A stretch of 64,000 bases of DNA from the NCBI GenBank assembly GCA_964392365.1, contig CAYMPH010000012.1, positions 1 through 64,000 on the forward strand, given 5' to 3'. How positions within the stretch are numbered: position 1 is the stretch's first letter; every line of letters begins with the position of its first letter. This document shows positions 14,508 to 22,271 of this stretch, piece after piece. The translations under genes were made by a program, and so were the position numbers. The notes under the pieces were generated by a model. That model worked only from the letters and a program-made list of their open reading frames with translations, did not search any database and had not been told where the DNA came from. Source of the stretch: CAYMPH01 sp964392365 (lineage in GTDB: Bacteria > Spirochaetota > UBA4802 > UBA5550).

Positions 14508-15104
14508 ATGGATTTAAATAGAGATTTTACTTCAAATAAATCAACTTCTGAAAACATGAATGATACAAAAAAATATTTCATTAAATATAATTTTAAACTT
14601 TCATTTGAAAATCATAGAAAACTCGTTTTTACAAGAGGAAATATTTTACGTACTATGATTACATTCAATCCATTTAGATGGAAAAGTGATATATCAATAT
14701 ATTTTTCAGATTCACAGGAAAATAATATTAAGTTAAGAGCCATCATTAAAACAACTAATCAAATTGTTAGAGAAGAAGAATGGCAATTATGGAATAATTT
14801 TATTGAAAATTATAAAAATTCACTGTTGAACAATCTAAATTTAACGAAACAAAATAAGCAGATGTTAAGGAACACAATATTAAATAATTATAGATTATTA
14901 TTAATAGGTATATTTATATTATCTTCCGAATCTTATTATTTTTATACTTATACAGAATTTAATTTTGAAACTACAATCAATATTCTATTTAAAGGGAATT
15001 TGTTTTTATATTTTTTATATAACATTATAAAATATTTATACCTTGATTTTATTTACATGCATGTAGGAACCAATTCTAGCTCAAATATTAAATCGAAAAA
15101 ATAA
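14508..15104 (+). CDS. Hypothetical membrane protein, cassette 18
   Basis: This 198-residue protein has a soluble N-terminal region (about 1-125) with alternating charged and aromatic residues and two membrane helices at about 130-150 and 162-182, then a short tail. No family recognised. TTGAGGAAA precedes the ATG. Very AT-rich codon use matches neighbouring cassettes. Confidence 0.58.
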   Translation: MDLNRDFTSNKSTSENMNDTKKYFIKYNFKLSFENHRKLVFTRGNILRTMITFNPFRWKSDISIYFSDSQENNIKLRAIIKTTNQIVREEEWQLWNNFIENYKNSLLNNLNLTKQNKQMLRNTILNNYRLLLIGIFILSSESYYFYTYTEFNFETTINILFKGNLFLYFLYNIIKYLYLDFIYMHVGTNSSSNIKSKK

Positions 15105-15153
15105 AAATTAATTTTTCTAAAAAATATATTATTAAAATTTTAAAAAAAACGTC

Positions 15154-15174
15154 ATACAACATGCACGATGTGAA
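15154..15174 (+). repeat. attC site 19, collapsed
   Basis: An R'' ATACAAC (15154-15160) is followed almost at once by GCACGATGTGA, a degraded right end (GCAC plus R'). The entire roughly 100-bp stem between them is missing. Confidence 0.65.
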
Positions 15175-15211
15175 ATAAACTTGCTAATGATTTTCGAAGG
15201 AGACTTTATCT

Positions 15212-15670
15212 ATGATTAAATCAATTAGATTAATATCAATTATTACATTATTTGTACCTATATTTTTCATTAATTGTAATAAAGATAAACCAAACACATC
15301 TTCAAATATTCCAAATAAAGTAATAACCATTGAGTCACTTCAATCAATGTTCTCCAATATCGAAAACAAAAATAAGTGGAACACTAAAAAGCCTCTTCTT
15401 TGGGGTTATTTCTTTACACATCATGAACCAAAATTATTGGAAAAAGCCAAGATAGAACTTGCAAATAAAGGGTACAATTTTGTTGATATTTTTTTATCCG
15501 ATAAAGAATCCTCAAATGATCCTGATTTGTGGTGGTTACATGTTGAAAAAGAAGAAATACATACACCTGAATCTCTTGATAAATTAAATGACGAGTTCTA
15601 TATATTTGCTGATAAATTCGGTCTTGATTCATATGACGGTATGGATGCCGGTCCGATTATAAAGAAATAA
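15212..15670 (+). CDS. RraB-family lipoprotein, cassette 19
   Basis: This 152-residue protein has an N-terminal signal ending 'PIFFINC' (lipid-anchored Cys22) and a C-terminal RraB-family domain: 'LLWGYFFTHHEPKLLEKAKI', 'LHVEKEEIHTPESLDKLNDE' and 'YDGMDAGPI'. RraB proteins act on cytoplasmic RNase E, so a lipoprotein form outside the cytoplasm must do something else. A strong AAGGAG precedes the ATG. It is a paralogue of the cytosolic protein at 4705. Confidence 0.8.
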   Translation: MIKSIRLISIITLFVPIFFINCNKDKPNTSSNIPNKVITIESLQSMFSNIENKNKWNTKKPLLWGYFFTHHEPKLLEKAKIELANKGYNFVDIFLSDKESSNDPDLWWLHVEKEEIHTPESLDKLNDEFYIFADKFGLDSYDGMDAGPIIKK

Positions 15671-15710
15671 TATATTAGAATTTTATAGAACAATAAAATT
15701 CAAACATTTA

Positions 15711-15783
15711 CAGCACAAAGCATGACGCATGAACTGTTTTTGCAAAAGGCTGCGCAACATCACTAACACCAGGCGCACTAGAC
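15711..15783 (+). repeat. attC site 20, degenerate
   Basis: The right half (GCGCAACATCACTAACACCAGGCG type) is recognisable and ends in ACTAGAC (15777-15783) in place of GTTAGAC. The left half is reduced to a GCACAAAG-like remnant. Confidence 0.65.
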
Positions 15784-15846
15784 GAAATTTTTTTAAGAAA
15801 AAAGATTTAGAAGAGGAAATAATTCTATTATATAGATGGAGAATAA

Positions 15847-16314
15847 ATGAATTTAATTTTATACATAATTACTTTATTAATAATTCCGGGATTTATGCTG
15901 TTTATTTTTAATGTAATTCTTTCTTCAAAAAACAAATATACAAAATTTGAAAATAATTATAAACCAATTCTTACAGTATCTTGTGGAGGAATATTCAATC
16001 CTGAAAAATCAATACTTTCAAATATTATTCTTTTAACTACTTCGATAATTCCTGTGAGGATTACTGTCTATGATGATTTTGTAATTATTAAATATTATAA
16101 AACAATTATTTTAAATTATAATAGAATTAAACAAATCGAAATTTCTGAAAAGAATCCACCTGCATTTAAACGTTTAGCAACAAAGTGGTATAAAATGAGT
16201 ATTATTCATGATGATGAAATGATTCCTGAAAAAATTGATTTATATTCTGATCTTTATTATAACAGTTTATATGAGATAAAAAAAATAATTGATGAAAAAA
16301 TTAATTCAAACTAA
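15847..16314 (+). CDS. Hypothetical membrane-anchored protein, cassette 20
   Basis: This 155-residue protein has one N-terminal membrane helix (about residues 3-25) and a beta-rich domain ('IPVRITVYDDFVIIKYYKTI', 'LNYNRIKQIEISEKNPP') similar in pattern to bacterial PH-like domains. GGAG precedes the ATG. Family not identified with certainty. Confidence 0.58.
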   Translation: MNLILYIITLLIIPGFMLFIFNVILSSKNKYTKFENNYKPILTVSCGGIFNPEKSILSNIILLTTSIIPVRITVYDDFVIIKYYKTIILNYNRIKQIEISEKNPPAFKRLATKWYKMSIIHDDEMIPEKIDLYSDLYYNSLYEIKKIIDEKINSN

Positions 16315-16379
16315 TAAATGAGTTAAAAAAGATAAAAAAGGAAATAAATAAGTGTAAATAGCAGGTGTATGCTAAAAAG

Positions 16380-16445
16380 ATATAAACGCTGCACTTGGCA
16401 CATTCCTGCAAAGCCGGAACGCCGCTTACACCAGGGACGTTAGAC
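16380..16445 (+). repeat. attC site 21, degenerate
   Basis: The right half with CGCTTACACC and an intact R' GTTAGAC (16439-16445) is present. The left half is shortened and its R'' cannot be assigned. Confidence 0.65.
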
Positions 16446-16465
16446 TAAAGACTTTGCTGTGTGCC

Positions 16466-16519
16466 GGAGACATCGGTATCAAATTTGCAGTGACACATCG
16501 GGATCACTTCCAGATAAAA
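16466..16519 (+). pseudogene. Short gene-like remnant, copy 2
   Basis: Readable as 'GDIGIKFAVTHRDHFQIK', matching the segment at 10918-10990 in sequence and in its position right after an attC R' box. Nothing upstream supplies a start. Either a relic of a once-shared gene or a conserved leader. Confidence 0.4.
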
Positions 16520-16581
16520 TTTTTACCAAACTTTTTTAAAAATATGGAGGTTTGGTATTGCCCTGGAAGGAGGCCGATCTT

Positions 16582-16726
16582 ATGAATATTAAGAAAGAAT
16601 TTGTCATGAAATCTTTGCAAAAGGATCAAACGATTATAGACTTCTTGACAAAAAAAATTAAAAATAGGATATCAATTTGATGATGTTTTGAAAAACTTCA
16701 TCAGGAGGTTGTATTTTGAAAAATGA
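16582..16726 (+). pseudogene. Small frameshifted ORF, cassette 21
   Basis: ATG 16582 follows a strong GGAAGGAGG. The frame gives 'MNIKKEFVMKSLQKDQTIID' and a few more residues up to a run of eight A at 16650-16657, then stops at 16680. In the +1 frame the reading continues convincingly as 'KLKIGYQFDDVLKNFIRRLY' to a stop at 16726, which overlaps the start of the next gene. One A too many in the run would explain it. The product would be about 47 residues of unknown function; as given, 32 residues. Confidence 0.55.
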
Positions 16727-17336
16727 AAAATCTACTGAACAGAGTTCACTAAATAGAATGAATCCGAAGGTTGATATATTTCTTAATAAAGCTAAAAAAT
16801 GGCATGAAGAATTTGAGAAATTAAGAATGATTATACTTGATTGTCAGCTGACCGAAGAATTGAAGTGGGGTGTTCCTTGCTACACGTTTCAAAAAAATAA
16901 TATAGTTTTAATCCATGGATTTAAAGAATACTGTGCACTTTTATTTTTCAAAGGCGCGCTGTTAAATAATTCAAATGGTATTCTTATCCAACAAACAGAG
17001 AATGCGCAGGCGTCACGCCAGATTAGATTTACCAACGTTCGTGAAATAGATGAGATGGAATCCATATTGAAAGCCTATATATTTGAAGCAATTGAAGTGG
17101 AAAAATCCGGTTTGAAAGTAAATTTTAAAAAGACTACAGAATTTTTAATTCCTAAAGAATTTCAAAATAAATTAGATGAAATCCTTTCCTTGAAAAATGC
17201 TTTCAATGCATTGACTCCAGGACGGCAAAGAGCATATATACTTTATTTTTCTGCACCTAAACAATCTAAAACTCGGGAATCAAGGGTTGAAAAATGTATG
17301 AAGCAAATTCTCAATGGAAAGGGATTAAATGATTAG
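16716..17336 (+). CDS. YdeI/DUF1801-type protein, cassette 21
   Basis: This 206-residue protein resembles the YdeI (OmpD-associated) group: an N-terminal DUF1801-like domain ('WHEEFEKLRMIILDCQLTEE', 'LKWGVPCYTFQKNNIVLIHG', 'LLFFKGALL') and a C-terminal 'FNALTPGRQRAYILYFSAPK' with 'TRESRVEKCM', typical of the YdeI tail. Function is not established. The start is TTG at 16716, placed seven bases after AGGAGG. It overlaps the end of the small frameshifted ORF upstream, suggesting former coupling. Confidence 0.8.
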   Translation: MKNEKSTEQSSLNRMNPKVDIFLNKAKKWHEEFEKLRMIILDCQLTEELKWGVPCYTFQKNNIVLIHGFKEYCALLFFKGALLNNSNGILIQQTENAQASRQIRFTNVREIDEMESILKAYIFEAIEVEKSGLKVNFKKTTEFLIPKEFQNKLDEILSLKNAFNALTPGRQRAYILYFSAPKQSKTRESRVEKCMKQILNGKGLND

Positions 17337-17406
17337 TAAATTAGAGGAGAAAAAAATTGCACTCTACATCCTTCAAAAACTTTTTATGACATATCGAGCC
17401 AAAAGC

Positions 17407-17505
17407 ATATAACATGGTGTATATACTGCGTTCGCTTAGATTTAGAATGAATGACCTAGCTCAGTATAATGGCCTACGGCCAACATAAAATACACCGCGT
17501 TATAT
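17407..17505 (+). repeat. attC site 22 (diverged centre)
   Basis: R'' ATATAAC (17407-17413) and R' GTTATAT (17499-17505) are intact but the arms and centre are substituted and shortened. Confidence 0.8.
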
Positions 17506-17534
17506 GAAAACCGGCAAAAATAAGGAAATGAATC

Positions 17535-18080
17535 ATGCTAGCAAATGAAACAGGTAAAGCAAAAATAAAACGTGATGGAACGAAAACAATTATTGAAATA
17601 CCGACTAAAAAAAATTATTTTATCCTATTATTTCTTCCTGCTTGGCTGGGTGGGTGGTTTTTTGGATTTGAATCTGCTGGAACTCAAATATTTTCAGATT
17701 TATCATCAGGAATTACAAATGGTTTTCTTATTTTTTGGTTATCCGGTTGGACTATTGGCGGAGGTTTTGCAATATTTTCTTTTTTATGGAATGCTTTTGG
17801 AAAAGAAACAATAATTTCAACACATGATAAGCTTACTATTTATAAAAATATTTTTAGTATAGGATTAAAAAGAGATTATATAAAAAATGAAATAAAAAAT
17901 ATGAATATTGATATTCATGAAAAAGATAATTCATTTTTTTCAAAATCTAAAAATTGGGAAGCATGGGGTTTCACTAAAGGTATTATCAATTTTGAATATG
18001 GAATGAGAACAATAAATTTTGGTATTAACATAGATGAACCTGAAGCAAAATATCTTATTGAAATAATTTCTGTATCGTAA
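17535..18080 (+). CDS. Hypothetical membrane protein, cassette 22
   Basis: This 181-residue protein has two membrane helices (about residues 26-46 and 60-92, with Gly- and Trp-rich 'LPAWLGGWFFGFESAG') and a C-terminal beta-rich domain (about 100-180) of PH-like appearance: 'TIISTHDKLTIYKNIFSIGL'. AAGGAAA precedes the ATG. Family unknown; the same layout recurs in neighbouring cassettes. Confidence 0.6.
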   Translation: MLANETGKAKIKRDGTKTIIEIPTKKNYFILLFLPAWLGGWFFGFESAGTQIFSDLSSGITNGFLIFWLSGWTIGGGFAIFSFLWNAFGKETIISTHDKLTIYKNIFSIGLKRDYIKNEIKNMNIDIHEKDNSFFSKSKNWEAWGFTKGIINFEYGMRTINFGINIDEPEAKYLIEIISVS

Positions 18081-18103
18081 GAACTTTAACTATGCCGGAC
18101 TTA

Positions 18104-18215
18104 ATATAACATGGAGTAAACGCTGCACGTCGTTTGGTACTCACCATGAAATAACAATCTCGCAACATTGAGCCAAAAGTACGGATCAATGTTGCTAATA
18201 CCAGGCAAGTTGTGA
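18104..18215 (+). repeat. attC site 23 (diverged)
   Basis: R'' ATATAAC (18104-18110) and R' GTTGTGA (18209-18215) with a substituted centre and arms. Confidence 0.78.
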
Positions 18216-18240
18216 GAAATGATAAAATTAGTAATATACT

Positions 18241-18990
18241 ATGGAAAATAAAGATAATAAATATTCCTTGAAAAAATATAAAAACCTGTTGTTTATAATC
18301 TTTGGTGCAATTTTAATATTAATATTTACTAATATAATATTAAAATTGAATCTGATAATTGCTGAAAAAATATTTAATAAACCCGATACCATATTATTCA
18401 TATTAAATGCAGGTTTTTGGTATACTATCAGTTTATTATCTGTATTTTTTTCTACATTAATAATCTGTTTCTCTTTAATGAGCTACTTTATCGTAGATAT
18501 TAAATTATCAAGAACAGAATATAAATTGATATTTGTTTGTATTATTATATGTTTTTTTTCTTTATTGTTATCCAACTTTAGTTATTGTATATTAACTAAT
18601 GACAAAATATATATTCGTGATTATAAATTTTTATTTGTAGAGAAAAAATTTAACTATTCAGATGTGGAAGTAGTCAATTTATCAACTTATTTACCAACAA
18701 GATCGATAAGCAAAACTCCTGCTTTAGAATATATAATATCCATTGAAGGAATAAATATCAACTTAATGGGCTCTGGATCTGGATTTTTTAATAAAAATGA
18801 TAAAATAGGTTCAGGATATTATAATGAAGATGAATATTTAAAAAATTTATCAGAAATACATTATAAATTTTATAAAAATAATATAAAAATAAATAAAAAA
18901 ATAATACAAACAACTGACATCATTGAAAATCAAATAAAAAAAATTGAATTAAAAGTTTACCAAATACATAATGCACGTCAGGCGCTATAA
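18241..18990 (+). CDS. Hypothetical membrane protein, cassette 23
   Basis: This 249-residue protein has about three membrane helices (about residues 13-36, 48-86 and 95-118) followed by a beta-rich cytoplasmic domain ('DKIYIRDYKFLFVEKKFNYS'). Its last ten residues (ending 'IHNARQAL') are encoded by the collapsed attC 24, so the original C-terminus was probably different. No clear ribosome site precedes the ATG. Family unknown. Confidence 0.58.
   Translation: MENKDNKYSLKKYKNLLFIIFGAILILIFTNIILKLNLIIAEKIFNKPDTILFILNAGFWYTISLLSVFFSTLIICFSLMSYFIVDIKLSRTEYKLIFVCIIICFFSLLLSNFSYCILTNDKIYIRDYKFLFVEKKFNYSDVEVVNLSTYLPTRSISKTPALEYIISIEGININLMGSGSGFFNKNDKIGSGYYNEDEYLKNLSEIHYKFYKNNIKINKKIIQTTDIIENQIKKIELKVYQIHNARQAL
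18965..18987 (+). repeat. attC site 24, collapsed
   Basis: ACATAAT followed directly by GCACGTCAGGCGC: an R''-like box joined to the right end of an attC with the stem missing, as in site 19. The end of the upstream gene reads through it. Confidence 0.6.
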
Positions 18991-19010
18991 TTTTTTTCCC
19001 GGAGATTTAA

Positions 19011-19472
19011 ATGGAATACTATTCATCAGAAAAGCTATTTAAAAAAATCCGAAGATATATTGCTTTGTTTTTAACCATAATAAGTTCTTGCTTTATTACT
19101 TTTTTTGGATCAGCATTAATAATTGATAAAATATTTAACAAATATTTAGAAGAAGAAATTACTTTTTATAAATTTACACTTATTCTTTCCATAATTGCTT
19201 ATCCATTAATTGCAATTATATTATTAAAAATAATAAACCTACTTTTTTTTACTGGAGAAACAATAAATAAACAATATTTATTCAAAGCAGGAAAAGGTGA
19301 ATTTCCTTTTATGTTTGGCGTGTCATCAATAATGAGTATAGCTACAATAATTTTTTTATTACTATATATATCAAAAATTTTTCCATATGATATTTTAAAA
19401 GCTTTATTCATTGGCATAACTTTTCCTATAATAACTTTTATATTTTATAAAATATTTAATCTTTTTAATTAA
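19011..19472 (+). CDS. Hypothetical membrane protein, cassette 24
   Basis: This 153-residue protein has four predicted membrane helices (about residues 15-38, 52-76, 98-120 and 126-148) and little else. CCGGAG precedes the ATG. No family recognised. Confidence 0.6.
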   Translation: MEYYSSEKLFKKIRRYIALFLTIISSCFITFFGSALIIDKIFNKYLEEEITFYKFTLILSIIAYPLIAIILLKIINLLFFTGETINKQYLFKAGKGEFPFMFGVSSIMSIATIIFLLLYISKIFPYDILKALFIGITFPIITFIFYKIFNLFN

Positions 19473-19486
19473 TAAAAAAATACAGC

Positions 19487-19594
19487 GCATAACACGGTGT
19501 ATTTGCTGCGCCCGCCTGCCTTTAATATGAAAGGCCTGGCTTCGTATATTGAGCAAAAGGCTGTACAACGTCAAATACACCAGGCTCATTATAT
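19487..19594 (+). repeat. attC site 25 (mutated R')
   Basis: R'' GCATAAC (19487-19493). The R' position reads ATTATAT (19588-19594) in place of GTTATAT. Confidence 0.75.
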
Positions 19595-19621
19595 GCCTAT
19601 GCAATTTAAAAGAGGTTCTAT

Positions 19622-20131
19622 TTGGAAAATAATGAACTTAAAAAATTAATAATGGATTATTTGGATAAATATCAATCTGTAGATAAAAATGAGAATAATA
19701 CATTACATTCAGATGATTCTACGAAGATATTCAAATTATCAAAAAAAATATTTTTCAACCTGATTCCAATTGAAAAATTTATTCTATTTTATCAATTAAA
19801 AAAAATTGAGGATTCATTTAAAATTACTCATTATTGCAAAAATCACAACTTTTATAATATAAATAAAATGATCTTTATAATGTCAGAAATAATAATTCCT
19901 GAATCTGAAATCAAAAAAATAAAAGACAACAGACAAAATTATTGTAAGAAAATTTTTATAATTGATTTAAATTTCAAAAAGATAATTTTTTTCGATGAGG
20001 GAATTCAATATAAAATACTTAGTGATCGTTTTAATTTTTTAGTCAGCAATGAGATATCTCAAGATTTAATTAAAGAATTTGAAATTTTTCTTGGCATAAC
20101 AATTGATGCAATATTTAAAAATATACATTGA
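19622..20131 (+). CDS. Hypothetical protein, cassette 25
   Basis: This 169-residue soluble, Lys/Ile-rich protein has no signal peptide or membrane helix. It starts with TTG at 19622 behind GAGGT. The pattern of helix then strands ('CKKIFIIDLNFKKIIFFDEG') gives no family match from memory. Confidence 0.5.
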   Translation: MENNELKKLIMDYLDKYQSVDKNENNTLHSDDSTKIFKLSKKIFFNLIPIEKFILFYQLKKIEDSFKITHYCKNHNFYNINKMIFIMSEIIIPESEIKKIKDNRQNYCKKIFIIDLNFKKIIFFDEGIQYKILSDRFNFLVSNEISQDLIKEFEIFLGITIDAIFKNIH

Positions 20132-20149
20132 TAAAAAAACTGCAATGGA

Positions 20150-20251
20150 GTACAATCTGGCGCTGCTCCCGCAGAATGACTTACCTGGTTTTGCATAAAA
20201 TGCCTGGCTCAATATATTGCACAAAAGCAAGCGCAGCGTCATTCGTTATGC
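20150..20251 (+). repeat. attC site 26, degenerate
   Basis: R''-like GTACAAT (20150-20156) and R' GTTATGC (20245-20251). The centre keeps the GCCTGGCTCA segment, but the arms are lost. Confidence 0.7.
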
Positions 20252-20270
20252 GGCATTTATTAAAAATTAT

Positions 20271-20852
20271 ATGAAAACAATATATAGAAATAAAAATTAC
20301 AAAATTTATTCAAAATTATTTTTAATATTTATATTTTCAATATTAATTCTATTATTACATTTATTTAATATCATCAATGAACCTGTAATGTTTATATTTT
20401 CTTTCTTTGTTATTTTTTTATTCATTGCCAACTCTACTTTCAATTCTGCTTTATTTCATAAAATTATTATTGATGAAAATACTATTGAAATAGTAGACTT
20501 TATGCCAGTATTACATATAAAATTACCTAACCGTCAATTAGTTGAAATCGATAGTATTGAAGAAATATTTTGGTCAAAATATGATATGATAGCTTCTATT
20601 AAAAAATCAAGAATTACGATTAATAAAAACAGCATGTCATATGAATATATTTTGTCAAAAAATCCGAGAATAACTAAGTTCTTAGTTTTAAAAACTGCTG
20701 AAAGTAAAAATTCATACATGAGATATTTCAAATGTTTATCCAGGGAAGATCAATCAGAAATATTAAATTACATTAAATTAAAAAATAAAAAAATTAAGTT
20801 TAGATTTGGAAATGGTGAATTAATTTTCTATAAATTAAAAGACAGTGTCTAA
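20271..20852 (+). CDS. Hypothetical membrane protein, cassette 26
   Basis: This 193-residue protein has two membrane helices (about residues 15-35 and 40-62) and then a beta-rich PH-like domain ('IIIDENTIEIVDFMPVLHIK', 'VEIDSIEEIFWSKYDM'). The ATG at 20271 is preferred to an upstream in-frame ATG at 20217 that lies inside attC 26. Its stop overlaps the R'' box of attC 27. Family unknown. Confidence 0.58.
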   Translation: MKTIYRNKNYKIYSKLFLIFIFSILILLLHLFNIINEPVMFIFSFFVIFLFIANSTFNSALFHKIIIDENTIEIVDFMPVLHIKLPNRQLVEIDSIEEIFWSKYDMIASIKKSRITINKNSMSYEYILSKNPRITKFLVLKTAESKNSYMRYFKCLSREDQSEILNYIKLKNKKIKFRFGNGELIFYKLKDSV

Positions 20853-20965
20853 CATTGGCATGTGCTTTGATCACGGGAAGACTCACCTGGCTTCACAATA
20901 AGAAGACTGACTCAGCACATTGCACAAAAGGACTTTCAACATTACATAAGCCAGGCGCGTTATGT
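20847..20965 (+). repeat. attC site 27 (diverged)
   Basis: R'' GTCTAAC (20847-20853) and R' GTTATGT (20959-20965). The centre resembles the CTCACCTGGCTTC-type sites with several substitutions. Confidence 0.78.
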
Positions 20966-21020
20966 AAAATTAATTTGGAATATTCAAAAAATATTTTACA
21001 TTTTTATTCAATTTAACTAT

Positions 21021-21107
21021 ACCCAACATGGTATATGTGCTTAATTCGTAAAAAGTCTCACTTGGCACATCGCCTTAAGCGACGTCACATACACCAAGTA
21101 TTTAAAC
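21021..21107 (+). repeat. attC site 28, degenerate
   Basis: R''-like ACCCAAC (21021-21027), arms GGTATATGTG / CACATACACC recognisable, shortened centre, and an R' replaced by TATTTAAAC (21099-21107). Only about 55 bp without a gene separates it from attC 27. Confidence 0.72.
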
Positions 21108-21176
21108 ATCAGTCTGCAGGCAAAAAAATTAAAAGTATAAATGAAAATTTAACTATAATTAAAAGGAGTAATTTCC

Positions 21177-22100
21177 ATGACATTTCCTAAAAATAAAATA
21201 TTGCAGACTTTATTATATATATTTTCAGGCATCGGCATCATAACATTTATTACAGCTATTGTAATTACAGCAGTAATTATAACTGATAAAAATAAAGATG
21301 AAAATAATGAGAGTACAAAAATTGAATCCTCATATGAATATAAAGGTAATAGAATAAATTTTTCACAGCTTACTTATAATAAAAATAATAAAATACCAAA
21401 CATTTTTTTAGACGAATCCCAAAATATTGTTACTCTTGAGCCAGAAACAAATTACTCATTAAACTTAACTTTTAGAGATCCTGTTTATATAAGTAATATA
21501 ATTTTATACGAAAAAGAAAACAAAGAATCACTGAAAATGAACCGCCCGAAAAAAATTATTCTTCGCATGAATGGAAATGAAAATGAATTCTTTGGTGATT
21601 GGATTGAATATATAATTCCGGAAAATAAAATGATTCATGGAATTTCATTTAGAGAAAAACCAGGATTTTATAGTATATTTTTAATAAAGCATCTTAGTAT
21701 AAATATTGAAAATGGTGATCATGAAGAAAAAGAACAATATAAATTTATAATAAATCAAATTGTTATAAATTATGAAAGTAAACCTAATTTGAATCCAACA
21801 ATGACAGTTAATCAAATAAATAATTTATATGTTAACGGTAAAAAAGAATGGAATATTTCTTCTTCAGTCAGGTTTCATACAATACGGCAACTTAATGTTG
21901 AAGAATTATTGAATTATGAAGCATTATTAAATCTTTCATATTATTCATTATTAGGTGATAAAGAAGCAGAAAAAATGCTATTCAATTATTTTCCAACAGG
22001 TGCTCATCAAGGAGAATTTTCAAGTGCTATAAAGGCATGGTTTGAAATGACAAAAAATTATAATCTAAAAGAAAATTCAAGATACACAAATAAAAAATAG
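21177..22100 (+). CDS. Membrane-anchored protein with possible discoidin/NADase-type glycan-binding domain, cassette 28
   Basis: This 307-residue protein has one N-terminal membrane helix (about residues 12-36) and a large extracytoplasmic region. Residues about 55-200 ('IFLDESQNIVTLEPETNYSL', 'FRDPVYISNIILYE', 'RPKKIILRMNGNENEFFG', 'YKFIINQIVINYE') have the beta-sandwich rhythm of discoidin-like or NADase-type glycan-binding domains. The C-terminal part is helical. The domain call is tentative. AAAGGAG precedes the ATG. Confidence 0.55.
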   Translation: MTFPKNKILQTLLYIFSGIGIITFITAIVITAVIITDKNKDENNESTKIESSYEYKGNRINFSQLTYNKNNKIPNIFLDESQNIVTLEPETNYSLNLTFRDPVYISNIILYEKENKESLKMNRPKKIILRMNGNENEFFGDWIEYIIPENKMIHGISFREKPGFYSIFLIKHLSINIENGDHEEKEQYKFIINQIVINYESKPNLNPTMTVNQINNLYVNGKKEWNISSSVRFHTIRQLNVEELLNYEALLNLSYYSLLGDKEAEKMLFNYFPTGAHQGEFSSAIKAWFEMTKNYNLKENSRYTNKK

Positions 22101-22121
22101 AATGTAAGAATGCAACCTGTA

Positions 22122-22231
22122 GTCTAACTTGGTGTATATACTGCATTTGAAAAAAATTTACCCGGTTACAGAATGCATCGGCACATTAAGCCAAAAAGCT
22201 GTCTCAACATCGCATTTCATGGAGGTTACGG
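22122..22231 (+). repeat. attC site 29, degenerate
   Basis: R'' GTCTAAC (22122-22128) with TTGGTGTATAT following. The right arm is lost and the R' may be GTTACGG (22225-22231). It is the last recognisable site of the array. Confidence 0.68.
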
Positions 22232-22271
22232 CATGCCTTTCTTTTATATATTATTGGAGAAATAAAGGTCC

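Larger units (their letters stand above)
16..22231 (+). mobile_element. Chromosomal integron cassette array
   Basis: This region holds about 29 directly oriented copies or remnants of one attC family separated by one or two small + strand genes each. Each intact site begins with an RYYYAAC box, ends with a GTTRRRY box and has inner arms such as GGTGTATGTG and CACATACACC. By integron convention the gene lies upstream of its attC, so the integrase and attI should be left of position 1. Gene content (toxin-antitoxin pairs, many unknown small proteins) and very low GC compared with the backbone fit a sedentary chromosomal integron. No intI or attI is visible in the window. Confidence 0.93.
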
